From Chitinophaga varians (GTDB lineage Bacteria; Bacteroidota; Bacteroidia; Chitinophagales; Chitinophagaceae), in NCBI RefSeq assembly GCF_012641275.1, contig NZ_JABAIA010000001.1, positions 3,224,001 to 3,288,000 of the forward strand: 64,000 nucleotides of DNA, in the 5' to 3' direction. Under the pieces are notes generated by a model. That model searched no databases, was not told the origin of the DNA, and was given only the letters and a program-made list of their open reading frames with translations. Within the stretch, counting starts at the first letter, position 1, and each line of letters starts with the position of its first letter. Shown piece by piece: positions 18,983 through 28,243 of this stretch. Both the position numbers and the translations under genes were made by a program.

Positions 18983-20098
18983 ATGTCTAAAATAGCTCTT
19001 ATAACAGGCATAACCGGACAAGATGGTGCTTACCTTGCGGACTTGCTTTTAACGAAAGGATATGAAGTGCATGGCGTCAAACGTCGTAGCTCATTGTTTA
19101 ATACCGATAGAATTGACCATCTGTATCAGGATCCTCATGATAGGAATGTACGTTTTCGATTACATTATGGGGATCTCACAGACAGTACAAACCTGATACG
19201 GATTATCCAGGAGGTGAGACCTCATGAGATATACAACCTGGGGGCGATGAGCCATGTTCAGGTCAGTTTTGAGGCGCCGGAATATACGGCTGATGCAGAT
19301 GGAGTTGGAACACTTCGTATTCTCGAAGCTGTGCGTCTTTTGGGCTTAACGCAACATACGCGTATTTATCAGGCTTCTACATCGGAATTATATGGTTTAG
19401 TACAAGAGGTACCTCAATCGGAAAAAACGCCTTTTTACCCGCGTTCCCCTTATGCTGTCGCTAAAATGTATGCATATTGGATTACCGTTAATTATCGGGA
19501 GGCTTATAATATGTTCGCATGTAACGGCATATTGTTTAATCATGAGAGCCCGTTGCGTGGTGAAACGTTTGTTACGCGTAAGATTACAAGAGGTGTAGCA
19601 AAGATGTTTCTGGGGATGCAGGATAAGTTGTACATGGGAAATCTCGATGCAAAGCGAGATTGGGGGCATGCCAAAGACTACGTGGAAGCTATGTGGCTAA
19701 TCCTGCAGCAGGAAAAGCCGGAGGATTTTGTGATCGCTACCGGTATCACCACTACCGTCAGAGACTTTATTCGTATGGCCTTCGCTGAAGTGGGGGTAGA
19801 GATCGAATTCCGCGGTAAGGGGGTAGACGAAAAGGGTTATGTGAAGCGTAGTGGCGATATAAATTGCCCGCTAAAGCCAGGGCAGGAGATTGTAGCCGTA
19901 GACCCACGGTATTTCCGACCAACTGAGGTCGAGTTGTTGATTGGAGACCCTGCAAAAGCTAAAACTAAATTGGGATGGACTCCCAAGTATGATTTGCCCG
20001 TTTTGGTAAAAGAAATGGTGGCCGCTGATGTAGAGTTGTTCAAAAGGGAAAAGTTGCTGAAAGATGCAGGGTATAAAGTATTGAACCAATTCGAATAA
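18983..20098 (+). CDS. gmd: GDP-mannose 4,6-dehydratase
   Basis: First enzyme of GDP-L-fucose synthesis. It converts GDP-mannose to GDP-4-dehydro-6-deoxymannose. An extended SDR with the NAD(P)-binding [17 protein letters not shown] (about residues 7-23), the family-specific [18 protein letters not shown], the YNLGAMSHV motif, the catalytic S-x-Y-x3-K ([12 protein letters not shown], about 152-163) and [16 protein letters not shown]. The length of 371 is normal. The next gene (fcl) starts 2 bp after its stop. Codon use here returns toward that of the chromosomal neighbours. Confidence 0.97.
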   Translation: MSKIALITGITGQDGAYLADLLLTKGYEVHGVKRRSSLFNTDRIDHLYQDPHDRNVRFRLHYGDLTDSTNLIRIIQEVRPHEIYNLGAMSHVQVSFEAPEYTADADGVGTLRILEAVRLLGLTQHTRIYQASTSELYGLVQEVPQSEKTPFYPRSPYAVAKMYAYWITVNYREAYNMFACNGILFNHESPLRGETFVTRKITRGVAKMFLGMQDKLYMGNLDAKRDWGHAKDYVEAMWLILQQEKPEDFVIATGITTTVRDFIRMAFAEVGVEIEFRGKGVDEKGYVKRSGDINCPLKPGQEIVAVDPRYFRPTEVELLIGDPAKAKTKLGWTPKYDLPVLVKEMVAADVELFKREKLLKDAGYKVLNQFE

Positions 20099-20100
20099 AA

Positions 20101-21030
20101 ATGAATTCTGAAGCCAAGATATATATTGCCGGTCATCGTGGGATGGTTGGTTCTGCAATAGTCAGACGACTGACACGAGATGGGTTTAATAACATTGTTA
20201 CTCGTTCCTCGTCTGACCTGGATCTGCGTAATCAGGCTGCTGTGGCAGCTTTCTTTGAGCAGGAACGGCCAGATTATGTATTCCTCGCAGCAGCAAAAGT
20301 AGGTGGTATCGTGGCTAATAATACTTATCGAGGCCAGTTTATTTATGAAAACCTAATGATCCAGAATAATGTTATTCATCATGCTTATTTGCACCAGGTC
20401 AAAAAACTAATGTTCCTGGGATCTTCCTGCATTTATCCCAAAATGGCACCGCAGCCATTAAAGGAAGAATATTTGCTTACCGGACCATTGGAACCCACCA
20501 ATGAACCATATGCGATCGCCAAGATAGCTGGTATTGAAATGTGTGACGCCTACAGAGCCCAGTATGGATGTAATTTTGTCTCTGTAATGCCTACTAATTT
20601 ATATGGGCCTAACGATAACTATGATCTCAACAATTCGCATGTGTTGCCCGCTATGCTGCGAAAAATGCATGAGGCAAAGGTAAACGGAAGGCCTGAGGTT
20701 GTTTTGTGGGGAACTGGTACGCCTAAACGTGAATTTCTCCATGCAGACGATATGGCAGATGCTTGTTTCTTTCTGATGCAGCATTATAACGAGAAGGGGC
20801 TGGTCAATATAGGTGTTGGTGAAGATATAAGTATTAACGACCTCGCCTATCTAATCCGCCAAATCGTAGGATACGAAGGAAAACTGGTATTTGACAGTAC
20901 CAAGCCTGATGGAACTCCCCGTAAATTAATGGATGTAGGCAAACTGCATAGCTATGGTTGGCAAGCTTCCATCAAACTGGAAGATGGTATCCGGAACGTG
21001 TATGAAGAAGTGAAACATCTGTTCGCGTAA
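20101..21030 (+). CDS. fcl: GDP-L-fucose synthase (GDP-4-keto-6-deoxymannose epimerase/reductase)
   Basis: Second enzyme of GDP-L-fucose synthesis. A 309-residue SDR with the glycine motif [15 protein letters not shown] (about residues 8-22), [23 protein letters not shown], the catalytic [16 protein letters not shown] (YxxxK, about 139-154) and LYGPNDNYD. Together with gmd it should supply GDP-L-fucose to a glycosyltransferase of this operon. No terminator with a T-tract follows directly; a weak 8-bp inverted repeat lies at 21054-21081. Confidence 0.96.
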   Translation: MNSEAKIYIAGHRGMVGSAIVRRLTRDGFNNIVTRSSSDLDLRNQAAVAAFFEQERPDYVFLAAAKVGGIVANNTYRGQFIYENLMIQNNVIHHAYLHQVKKLMFLGSSCIYPKMAPQPLKEEYLLTGPLEPTNEPYAIAKIAGIEMCDAYRAQYGCNFVSVMPTNLYGPNDNYDLNNSHVLPAMLRKMHEAKVNGRPEVVLWGTGTPKREFLHADDMADACFFLMQHYNEKGLVNIGVGEDISINDLAYLIRQIVGYEGKLVFDSTKPDGTPRKLMDVGKLHSYGWQASIKLEDGIRNVYEEVKHLFA

Positions 21031-21053
21031 AATAATTTTGTTTATTCTTTCTG

Positions 21054-21081
21054 ATACAAGTAATTTGTACTGCACTTGTAT
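21054..21081. repeat. Short inverted repeat after fcl
   Basis: ATACAAGT (21054-21061) and ACTTGTAT (21074-21081) form an 8-bp perfect inverted repeat with a 12-nt loop and no T-run. It could be an operator for the barrel gene at 21267 or a weak transcript end. The remaining gap up to 21266 shows nothing else. Confidence 0.35.
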
Positions 21082-21266
21082 AACCTTGTTGTTAAAGACA
21101 GGAGTATAAGCTTCAATATTCATCCCACCGCTGTCGCCACAATTTATTGAAAATACTATCTTTACATTTTAATGAAACCTGCCATTATGCATTGCCAGGT
21201 CATCGTGAAGATGTTTGCGGAGCCTGATTCCGTGTATTAATAAATTTTAGAACCAAACACAAATTA

Positions 21267-22856
21267 ATGAAGCATCTCGTTTGGGTAACGGCAATTCTAT
21301 TGCTGGCCCGTGCAGCTAGTGCACAGGAAAAATTACCGGTTATTCTTCCGTATAACCATATGAATATACGGGAATTGTACCTTGACTCCAGCAACCACCA
21401 CACAGCCTTTAAGCCTATCCTGCACGTGGACACCAGTGCTATGTATACGCAACAGGATACTGTAAAACGCAGCCTCCTTTACCGTAAACTGTTTCAAGAA
21501 CATTTGCTGGAGTTCAGAAATAAAGATTATAATGTTTTTATCGACTTCTTACCGGACTTTCAGATCGGTAAAAGCCGTGAAGGCGGCAGGACTAACTGGC
21601 TGAATACCCGCGGAGCAATCGTTCAGGCCAACATCGGAACCAAGTTTTATTTTGAATCTTCCTTTTATGAGAACCAGGGAAAATTTCCCTATTATCTGGA
21701 CCAATACATCTGGAAAAATGGTATTGTGCCAGGCCAGGGAGGGGTTAAGGACTTCAGCGGAGGCAAAGCTTTTGACTACAATTATGCCAATGCCCTGTTG
21801 TCTTATACGCCCAATAAATACCTCAATGTGACCGCGGGTTATGGACAAAATTTCATCGGAGATGGTTATCGCTCCCTGATACTGTCTGATATTCAATTTA
21901 GCTATCCCTATCTCCGGTTGACAGGCAACCTGGGCAGCGTACAATATACTGCTATGTGGGCCCAGTTTATGGATAAGCACAGCAAAGACTTTGCGGCCGC
22001 CTATAACGACCTTGGCTACTATAAAAAATGGGGTGTTTTCCATTTCCTTGACTGGAACGTCAACAAACGCTTGACCATCGGCCTCTTTGACGCCGTGATC
22101 TGGCCAGACGCGGATTCTTCCGGCCGTAAACGCGGCTTCGATTGGAGTTATATGAACCCGATCATTTTCCTCCGATCTGCCGAATTTTCTGAAGGCTCCT
22201 CTGATAACGCTTTGGTAGGTGCTAATTTTAAGTACAAACTTCTCCCCAAAACCACTGTCTATGGCCAACTGGTATTGGACGAATTCAAACTGAAAGAAGT
22301 ATTTGGAGGAAAAGGCTGGTGGGCCAACAAACAAAGCTGGCAGCTGGGCTTCCGCTCATTCGACCTGTTTAAGGTGAAGAATCTCGACCTGCAGGGGGAA
22401 TACAACGCTGTAAGGCCTTACACCTACAGCTACAAGAGTACCCTGATCAACTATGAACATTACAACCAGTCACTGGCGCACCCGTTAGGCGCCAATTTCC
22501 AGGAGGTGCTGGGTATTGCTACCTACCGTTATAAACGTTGGTATGGCCGCGGAGAGCTCATGTATGCCAAATACGGGGATGATCCGGATGCTCAAACTAA
22601 CTTCGGCCACGACATCTCCAAACCATATACCACTCACCCTAATGAATACGGCAACTGGATAGGACAAGGCATTAAAACCAATCTGCTTTACGCACAAGGT
22701 ACTGTTGCCTACATCCTGAACCCCAAGTATAACTTACGGGTGGAGGCTTCCCTGGCCGCCCGCAGGCTCAAAAATGACATCACCGGCTCCAAAACGGACC
22801 TGATATTCAATTTTGGTCTCCGTAGCTCCTTCAGGCAGTTCTATTACGATTTTTAA
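21267..22856 (+). CDS. Outer-membrane beta-barrel protein, Wzi/RemB-like
   Basis: A 529-residue secreted protein: signal peptide MKHLVWVTAILLLARAASA, then a long region rich in alternating, aromatic-flanked strands. Readable segments include GRTNWLNTRGAIVQANIG, WKNGIVPGQG, NVTAGYGQNFIGDGYRSL and a C-terminal strand ending in FYYDF, the usual terminal aromatic of an outer-membrane barrel. The GxGxNFIGDGYRSL..D region is what I associate with the Wzi capsule-assembly/RemB group of Bacteroidota. Wzi holds capsule at the surface, and RemB is linked to gliding in flavobacteria. Its location directly after the polysaccharide operon favours a role in glycan attachment. A terminator follows. Confidence 0.65.
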   Translation: MKHLVWVTAILLLARAASAQEKLPVILPYNHMNIRELYLDSSNHHTAFKPILHVDTSAMYTQQDTVKRSLLYRKLFQEHLLEFRNKDYNVFIDFLPDFQIGKSREGGRTNWLNTRGAIVQANIGTKFYFESSFYENQGKFPYYLDQYIWKNGIVPGQGGVKDFSGGKAFDYNYANALLSYTPNKYLNVTAGYGQNFIGDGYRSLILSDIQFSYPYLRLTGNLGSVQYTAMWAQFMDKHSKDFAAAYNDLGYYKKWGVFHFLDWNVNKRLTIGLFDAVIWPDADSSGRKRGFDWSYMNPIIFLRSAEFSEGSSDNALVGANFKYKLLPKTTVYGQLVLDEFKLKEVFGGKGWWANKQSWQLGFRSFDLFKVKNLDLQGEYNAVRPYTYSYKSTLINYEHYNQSLAHPLGANFQEVLGIATYRYKRWYGRGELMYAKYGDDPDAQTNFGHDISKPYTTHPNEYGNWIGQGIKTNLLYAQGTVAYILNPKYNLRVEASLAARRLKNDITGSKTDLIFNFGLRSSFRQFYYDF

Positions 22857-22880
22857 GATAAGTAAGTGCTAAAAACACGC

Positions 22881-22916
22881 AAGCCCTTCCGCTTCACGCG
22901 CAAGGGCTTTTTATTT
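22881..22916 (+). terminator. Intrinsic terminator closing the polysaccharide region
   Basis: The perfect arms AAGCCCTT (22881-22888) and AAGGGCTT (22902-22909) are followed by a T-rich tail. Confidence 0.8.
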
Positions 22917-23067
22917 TACGCAAAAGAGGGGCAAGGATAATGGACAAAGGCCGAAATAAAACGAACAACAAAAATCGTTATCATCAGGTGTAGGATTATC
23001 CGTCCGGCTATCCATTCCTATACTGAATATACGAAAAAAATCATAATATCAAATACATAATTCCGGA

Positions 23068-23101
23068 TTTGGGGGAGTTTTCCTGAATATGTATAACTTC
23101 G
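23068..23101 (+). promoter_or_regulatory. Probable promoter of the ABC-F gene
   Basis: TTTG (23068-23071), a 22-bp spacer and TAACTTCG (23094-23101, one mismatch to TAnnTTTG). The ATG I choose (23107) is only 5 nt further on, so the transcript would be leaderless or nearly so. This argues against the upstream ATG at 23089, which lies inside the promoter. Confidence 0.45.
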
Positions 23102-23106
23102 CAGTT

Positions 23107-25005
23107 ATGCATTACGTTACAGTAGAAGGGCTCACTAAATCATACGGCGTTAAGCCATTATTCCGGAATATCTCTTTTCATATCGAAGAAGGCGATAAAA
23201 TAGCGCTGGTGGCGCTTAATGGAACAGGTAAATCCACCCTGCTAAAGATTATCCTGGGCAAAGAAGCCCCCGATGAAGGAAAAGTATGGATACATAAGGA
23301 TGTGACCGTTGTAATGCTGGAACAGCAGTCCGACTTCGACCCCGCCAAATCCGTGATCGAAAACATCTTCAATCATGACAATCCCACCCTCAACGCTATC
23401 AAGGAATATGAACTCCTGACCGAAGAAGGCCACGAGCCGGACGTGGAAAAACTCACCGCCGCTTTCGCCCGCATGGACGAGCTGAACGCCTGGCACTTCG
23501 ACGCCAAAGTAAAACAGATCCTCGGAAAACTCAATATACACCACCTCGATCAGCCGGTAGGCTCTCTCTCCGGTGGCCAGCAAAAACGTGTTGCACTCGC
23601 TAAAGTGCTGATAGACATCGGCTTCGAACACAAACACGTGCTGCTGATCATGGACGAGCCCACTAACCATCTCGACGTAGGCATGATCGAATGGCTGGAA
23701 AACTACCTCGACCAGGAACGGGTAACCCTCCTCCTGGTAACGCACGACCGATACTTCCTCGACAGCGTCTGCAACGAGATCATGGAACTGGACCAGGAAC
23801 AGCTCTTTATATACAAGGGGGATTATGAAAATTACCTCGAACGTAAAGCTGCACGGGAGGAAATGGACCGTTCCAGTGTGGAAAAGGCCCGCAATACCTA
23901 CCGTAAAGAACTGGAATGGATGCGTAAGCAGCCTAAAGCCCGCACCACCAAATCCAAGGCCCGCCAGGATGCTTTTTATGATGTAAAAGAAAAAGCCTCT
24001 ACCAGAATTTCAGACCAGCAGCTGGAGCTGAATGTGAAAATGACCCGCCTCGGCGGCAAAATCCTTGAGCTTAAAAAAGTCTATAAGGCATATGGTGAGC
24101 TGACGATCCTTAAAGGGTTTGACTATACCTTCAAAAAAGGAGACCGTATAGGCGTGGTCGGTAAAAACGGCGTGGGGAAATCCACTTTCCTGAACATGCT
24201 GCTGGGCACCGAACAGCCGGATTCTGGTAAAATCAACGTAGGGGAGACTATTGTATTTGGCAACTATTCCCAGACCGGACTGGTGGTGAAAGAAGATATG
24301 CGGGTGATCGAGTTCGTAAAAAACATCGCTGAAAACTTCCCCCTGGCCGATGGTACCAAGGTAAGCGCCGCACAGTTCCTGGAACTCTTCCTGTTCCCGG
24401 CGGAAAAACAATACACCTATATCTCCAAACTCAGCGGGGGAGAGAAAAGAAGACTGCACCTGCTGTCTATCCTTTTCCGCAATCCCAACTTCCTGGTGCT
24501 TGATGAGCCTACCAATGACCTGGACCTGCCTACGCTCAGCATCCTGGAAAATTTCCTGCTGGACTACCAGGGCTGCGTGATCATCGTCAGCCACGATCGT
24601 TACTTCATGGACAAGCTGGTGGAACACCTCTTTGTATTTGAAGGCGACGGCGTGGTAAGGGACTACCCCGGCAACTATACCCAATACAGGGAATGGCAAA
24701 AGGAAGAAGACAAGCGGAAGACAGATGAGAAGAAGGAGGCCAAAGCAGAGGCCATTCAGGCGCCCGCCGCCACACCAACTGAAGGCCCCCGCAAAATGAG
24801 CTTCAAGGAAAAAAGGGAGTTTGAAAACCTGGAAAAAGAGATGGAATCCCTGGAGGAAGAGAAAAAGGCAATTGAAGCCAAACTGGCCAGCGGTACACTG
24901 CCTTATGAGGAAATGGAGCCGCTCACGCACCGGATAGGAGAGGTGATACAACTGCTGGATGAAAAGGGTATGCGGTGGCTGGAACTCAGTGAACTGAATG
25001 GATAA
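23107..25005 (+). CDS. ABC-F family ATP-binding protein (Uup-like)
   Basis: About 632 residues with two ABC cassettes and no membrane segments. Cassette 1 has Walker A GTGKST, signature SLSGGQQKR and Walker B LLIMDEPTNHLD. The inter-domain linker is rich in Arg/Lys (the P-site tRNA interaction motif region, about residues 240-300). Cassette 2 has GKNGVGKST, KLSGGEKRR and VLDEPTNDLD. A charged coiled-coil tail (about 560-630), starting with MSFKEKREFE, matches the Uup C-terminal domain. ABC-F proteins act on the ribosome or, for Uup, on DNA structures and ribosome assembly. It stands alone between two terminators. Antibiotic protection cannot be inferred from sequence alone. Confidence 0.93.
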   Translation: MHYVTVEGLTKSYGVKPLFRNISFHIEEGDKIALVALNGTGKSTLLKIILGKEAPDEGKVWIHKDVTVVMLEQQSDFDPAKSVIENIFNHDNPTLNAIKEYELLTEEGHEPDVEKLTAAFARMDELNAWHFDAKVKQILGKLNIHHLDQPVGSLSGGQQKRVALAKVLIDIGFEHKHVLLIMDEPTNHLDVGMIEWLENYLDQERVTLLLVTHDRYFLDSVCNEIMELDQEQLFIYKGDYENYLERKAAREEMDRSSVEKARNTYRKELEWMRKQPKARTTKSKARQDAFYDVKEKASTRISDQQLELNVKMTRLGGKILELKKVYKAYGELTILKGFDYTFKKGDRIGVVGKNGVGKSTFLNMLLGTEQPDSGKINVGETIVFGNYSQTGLVVKEDMRVIEFVKNIAENFPLADGTKVSAAQFLELFLFPAEKQYTYISKLSGGEKRRLHLLSILFRNPNFLVLDEPTNDLDLPTLSILENFLLDYQGCVIIVSHDRYFMDKLVEHLFVFEGDGVVRDYPGNYTQYREWQKEEDKRKTDEKKEAKAEAIQAPAATPTEGPRKMSFKEKREFENLEKEMESLEEEKKAIEAKLASGTLPYEEMEPLTHRIGEVIQLLDEKGMRWLELSELNG

Positions 25006-25025
25006 AATAAGAGTTATATATCGGG

Positions 25026-25062
25026 GAGTCCGGGGAATATGTCTCCGGACTCTTTTATTTTT
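25026..25062 (+). terminator. Intrinsic terminator after the ABC-F gene
   Basis: GAGTCCGG (25026-25033) pairs perfectly with CCGGACTC (25045-25052), followed by TTTTATTTTT. The tail also contains TATTTTTG (25056-25063), a perfect -7 match 23 bp before the next ATG, so terminator and downstream promoter may overlap. Confidence 0.85.
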
Positions 25063-25085
25063 GACCAAAAACAAAGCACGCTATT

Positions 25086-26081
25086 ATGGAATACAGGCAA
25101 TTAGGAAATTCTGATTTAAAAGCTTCTGTGGTTACTTTCGGCGCCTGGGCTGCCGGTGGCTGGATGTGGGGCGGAACCGAGCGTAAAGACGCTGTAAAGG
25201 CCATCAGGGCCTCCTACGATGAAGGCGTTACAGCCATCGATACCGCTCCGATATACGGACAGGGCACCAGCGAAGAAATTGTAGGCGAAGCGATCAAAGG
25301 CCTTCCACGTGACAAGGTACAGATCCTGACCAAGTTTGGGATGCGCTGGGACCTTGCCCGGGGAGATTTTGCTTTTAAGAGCCAGGACAACCAGGGCAGG
25401 GATATCGACATTTACAAATACGCCGGTAAGGCCAGCATTATCAAAGAATGTGAAGATACACTGCGCCGTCTCGGCACCGATTATATTGACCTGTACCAGA
25501 TCCATTGGCCGGACTCCACTACGCCCATCGGCGAATCGATGGAAACCGTGGCGGAACTTATTAAACAGGGCAAGGTGCGTTATGCCGGAGTATGTAATTA
25601 CAACGCAGAACAATTGGAAGAAGCCAGTAAGTATGTGCCGCTGGTATCCGACCAGGTGCCGTACAGCATGGTGAAACGCGGCATCGAAAAAACAGATGTG
25701 CCTTATTGCATTCAAAACAACCTGTCCATCCTGGCTTACAGTCCGCTGGAGCGTGGTTTGCTGACCGGTAAAATGAAACCCGGTCACCAGTTTGCCCCCG
25801 GTGATCACCGTGCCGGCATCTATTTCTACCGGGATGAAAACCTGAAAAGGACCAATGCCTTCCTGGAAAAAATATATCCGTTGGCGTTAGCAAAAAATGC
25901 GACGCTTTCACAGCTGGTCATTCGCTGGACGATCGAACAACCGGGTATCACCATTGCCCTGGTAGGCGCACGCAACGCTGAACAGGCAGTACAAAACGCT
26001 AAAGCTGCCAATATTCACCTCTCGCCGGAGGAAATCAGTTTTATTTCTGCAGAACTGGATAAGCTGGTGTTGGAGAAATAG
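25086..26081 (+). CDS. Aldo/keto reductase
   Basis: A 331-residue NADPH-dependent oxidoreductase with the (beta/alpha)8 fold. The catalytic tetrad residues are readable: Asp and Tyr in AIDTAPIYGQG (about residues 50-60), Lys in ILTKFGMRW (about 80-88) and His in YQIHWPD (about 137-143). The C-terminal cofactor segment is IALVGARNAEQ (about 295-305). The insert around residues 85-115 places it near the YghZ/IolS-like AKR groups. The substrate is not predictable. It is a single gene without operon partners; its promoter may overlap the upstream terminator tail. Confidence 0.93.
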   Translation: MEYRQLGNSDLKASVVTFGAWAAGGWMWGGTERKDAVKAIRASYDEGVTAIDTAPIYGQGTSEEIVGEAIKGLPRDKVQILTKFGMRWDLARGDFAFKSQDNQGRDIDIYKYAGKASIIKECEDTLRRLGTDYIDLYQIHWPDSTTPIGESMETVAELIKQGKVRYAGVCNYNAEQLEEASKYVPLVSDQVPYSMVKRGIEKTDVPYCIQNNLSILAYSPLERGLLTGKMKPGHQFAPGDHRAGIYFYRDENLKRTNAFLEKIYPLALAKNATLSQLVIRWTIEQPGITIALVGARNAEQAVQNAKAANIHLSPEEISFISAELDKLVLEK

Positions 26082-26169
26082 TGGCTAAATCATATGGCCG
26101 GTGCCGTTACCACGGTGCCGGTCGTACGTTTTCAGTCAAAAGGCGTAACTTAAAGTATATTGTTAAGTT

Positions 26170-26853
26170 ATGCGAAAAGTCCCCCTTACTGTTTCTATAC
26201 CGCAGCCGTGCCGGCAACCCTGGGAAGACATGACTGCTGAAGCCCATGGCCGTTTCTGCGGCAACTGCCAAAAGTCGGTCATCGATTTCTCCGATCTCTC
26301 TGACAGCGAGATCCTGGCGCTGTTGTCTGATACTTCCAAAAAGCATTGTGGCCGTTTTAAGAAATCACAGCTGGACAGGCTGGTCCTGCCGGAGCAGCAG
26401 GCGGTATCGTTATTACCAGCAGCTGTGCTGGGGGTAATGCTGGCAGCCGGCATACCGGCTGTTGCATCAGCAACAGATAACAGACCACAATACGTAAGTA
26501 GGGACACTACCACGTCCCGTATCCTTACTGGAAAAGTAACAGATATAAATGGAAGTATCGTGCCGGCGGTAACAGTAAGCATCAAAGGAACGAATAGGGG
26601 TGTGTTAACAGACGCAAATGGCCATTATCAATTAACGGTGGTTCCGTCGCAACAGGTAGTGCTGGTCTTTTCTTATATAGGATATGAGCGGTTGGAGGTG
26701 CCTGTAACAGCACAACCGATCGTGGATGTGGTATTAAAACCTGACGAGACCCGGTTGTTAGGTGATGTAGTAGTAGCCGGTGGTGTGCGTGTAGTGAAAG
26801 CTACTCCGTGGCAACGTCTCAAACACGGATGGCAAAGGTTATGGCATCGTTAG
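26170..26853 (+). CDS. Cys-motif membrane protein with CarboxypepD_reg-like domain
   Basis: A 227-residue protein in three parts. Residues 1-70 carry a conserved pattern PxPCxxxWxxM...GRFCxNCxKxVIDFSxLxDxEI...CGRFxxxQLxRL, with four cysteines spaced like a metal site. A single hydrophobic segment lies at about 78-98. The C-terminal part (about 115-185) is a CarboxypepD_reg/CNA-B-like beta-sandwich (LTGKVTDINGSIVPAVTVSIKG split, then NGHYQLTV, SYIGYERLEV). With no signal peptide before the Cys region, that region would face the cytoplasm and the beta-sandwich the periplasm (inference). A paralogue starts at 63702. I know of no assigned function. It stands alone and ends at a bidirectional terminator. 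Confidence 0.75.
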   Translation: MRKVPLTVSIPQPCRQPWEDMTAEAHGRFCGNCQKSVIDFSDLSDSEILALLSDTSKKHCGRFKKSQLDRLVLPEQQAVSLLPAAVLGVMLAAGIPAVASATDNRPQYVSRDTTTSRILTGKVTDINGSIVPAVTVSIKGTNRGVLTDANGHYQLTVVPSQQVVLVFSYIGYERLEVPVTAQPIVDVVLKPDETRLLGDVVVAGGVRVVKATPWQRLKHGWQRLWHR

Positions 26854-26864
26854 TCATTCATAGA

Positions 26865-26895
26865 AAAAGTCCGGCATCAGATGTGCCGGACTTTT
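26865..26895. terminator. Bidirectional intrinsic terminator
   Basis: AAAAGTCCGGCA (26865-26876) and TGCCGGACTTTT (26884-26895) are perfect complements with A and T runs on either side. It lies between two convergent genes and can serve both. Confidence 0.88.
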
Positions 26896-26900
26896 ATCAA

Positions 26901-28123
26901 CTAATTCTTTTCGATTTTCTTCAGCCGTTCGTTCATAGCGGCAATCTGCTCCTGTTGCTGAATAATATAAAGGGTGAGTTCTTCCACTTTCTGAAGCAGC
27001 AGTTTATTCATCTCTCCCAGGTCTTGTCCGTTTTTCTCTACTTCGGCCGCTGCCGGGATATCGGGCAGGTGTTTATGCGTATTGACGTATTGTTTTATTT
27101 CCTGTAATGTTGGCAACTGATAATTGGTATGGAATACATAATCCGGCCATCCCGTAGCGGTTACTTTTACCCTTTGAGCGGTAATAGTTCCGGCCACGGC
27201 CAGTTTGGACTGTGGCGTAGTAGTTCCGATGCCAACGTTGCCCTCGTCTTTTACTGGTTGCAGCACAAGGTCCTGCCATTGTGTGAGATTATGATTGTGC
27301 CCGCCGATAATAGCGCTGCCATTGGCTGCGGTGCCAATCACCACACGGTTGCCGGCGTCTTTGTTGTTGCCGAAATCTGCTGCGATCCATCCTGGTGAGA
27401 TGCTGCTGGTTTCCTGCGCAACCAGATTGGTAAATGAATTCCGGGAGTTGCCTGACCAGCTTGCTTCCATATTCCTGAAACGGTCAGAGGCGGTATTGCC
27501 GGAAACGGTCAGTTTTTCTGAAGGTTCAACTGTGCCGATGCCCAGGTTGCCATATAGCCGTTCCGGTTGAAGTATGAGGTTGGCCCAATTGTCCAGCGAA
27601 CTGTCGTGCGCGCCTATGATGGCTTTCCCATTAAGCGCATTGCCGATAACTACCCGGTTGCCGGTATTATCGTTATTCCCAAAGTCGGCCGCGATCCAGC
27701 CATAGACATTTCAGCGCCCTGGGCGACAAAGTTGTTGAAAGAATTGCGGGAATTATCTTTCCTGAAGGAAGAAGTGTTGTTCCGGAATCTGTCGGCAATT
27801 GTATTACCATTTACCTGTAAGGCGGTAGTGCCGTCATCTGAAGCATTATTGATAAGAAATCTGCTGTTGGTATAAATGGCGGACCCTCTCAGAAACAACG
27901 GCTGAAAGGTGCTGGTGCTGGGGTTCAAGACATCTATATAACCGCCTCCATTATAAAAATGGAGCATCAGGCCTGTATAGTTGCCAATATTGTATTTGCC
28001 GGACCCATTAATGAAAAGGGCGTTGTTAGTAGTATTGCCGCTATCGGTAACGGTTTGAAGCTGGGCATAGGCAATAGGGGATAAGAAAAAAATGAACAGG
28101 AAAAGGGATAACGATTTTTTCAT
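26901..28123 (-). pseudogene. Frameshifted tail-fibre-like surface protein
   Basis: The N-terminal frame (28123 down to 27650) starts with a signal peptide, MKKSLSLFLFIFFLSPIAYA, and runs into an abnormal tail after GAEMSM. The expected continuation GWIAADFGNN...GNRVVIGNALNGKAIIG resumes in another frame at about 27703 and is open to 26901. One missing base near 27700-27706 explains it: 1223 nt plus one gives 408 codons. The protein then has two repeats of about 95 residues (NSRNSF.N.VAQ ... GWIAADFGNN ... GNRVVIG ... L.LQP ... GIGT). Its C-terminal domain DYVFHTNYQLPTLQEIKQYV...KHLPDIPAA is followed by a coiled coil, as in Bacteroidota tail-fibre/cell-surface proteins. No homopolymer is at the break, so it may be a real mutation or an assembly error. 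Confidence 0.8.
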
Positions 28124-28191
28124 GACATAAGTTGAATTAAGATATAAATGGCTACAAAGCTAGCAATTATCACCGCTATCCCGAGAATGAA

Positions 28192-28222
28192 AAACGGGAA
28201 CGGCTATACGCCGTCCCCGTTT
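28192..28222 (-). terminator. Terminator of the minus-strand SusCD operon
   Basis: AAACGGG (28192-28198) and CCCGTTT (28216-28222) with the inner arms ACGGC/GCCGT form a 12-bp stem with one mismatch. Read on the minus strand it ends in a T-run and follows the susD stop at 28244. Confidence 0.8.
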
Positions 28223-28243
28223 GTATTAAAAGAGAAAAGAGGA

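Noticed and set aside
21549..22334. Minus-strand 261-codon ORF across the Wzi/RemB-like gene
   Set aside because: The plus-strand gene has signal peptide and barrel features; the antisense frame has neither signal nor domain.
24010..25074. Long minus-strand ORF (354 codons) across the ABC-F gene
   Set aside because: It is antisense to the second ABC cassette with intact Walker and signature motifs on the plus strand; its length comes from codon bias.
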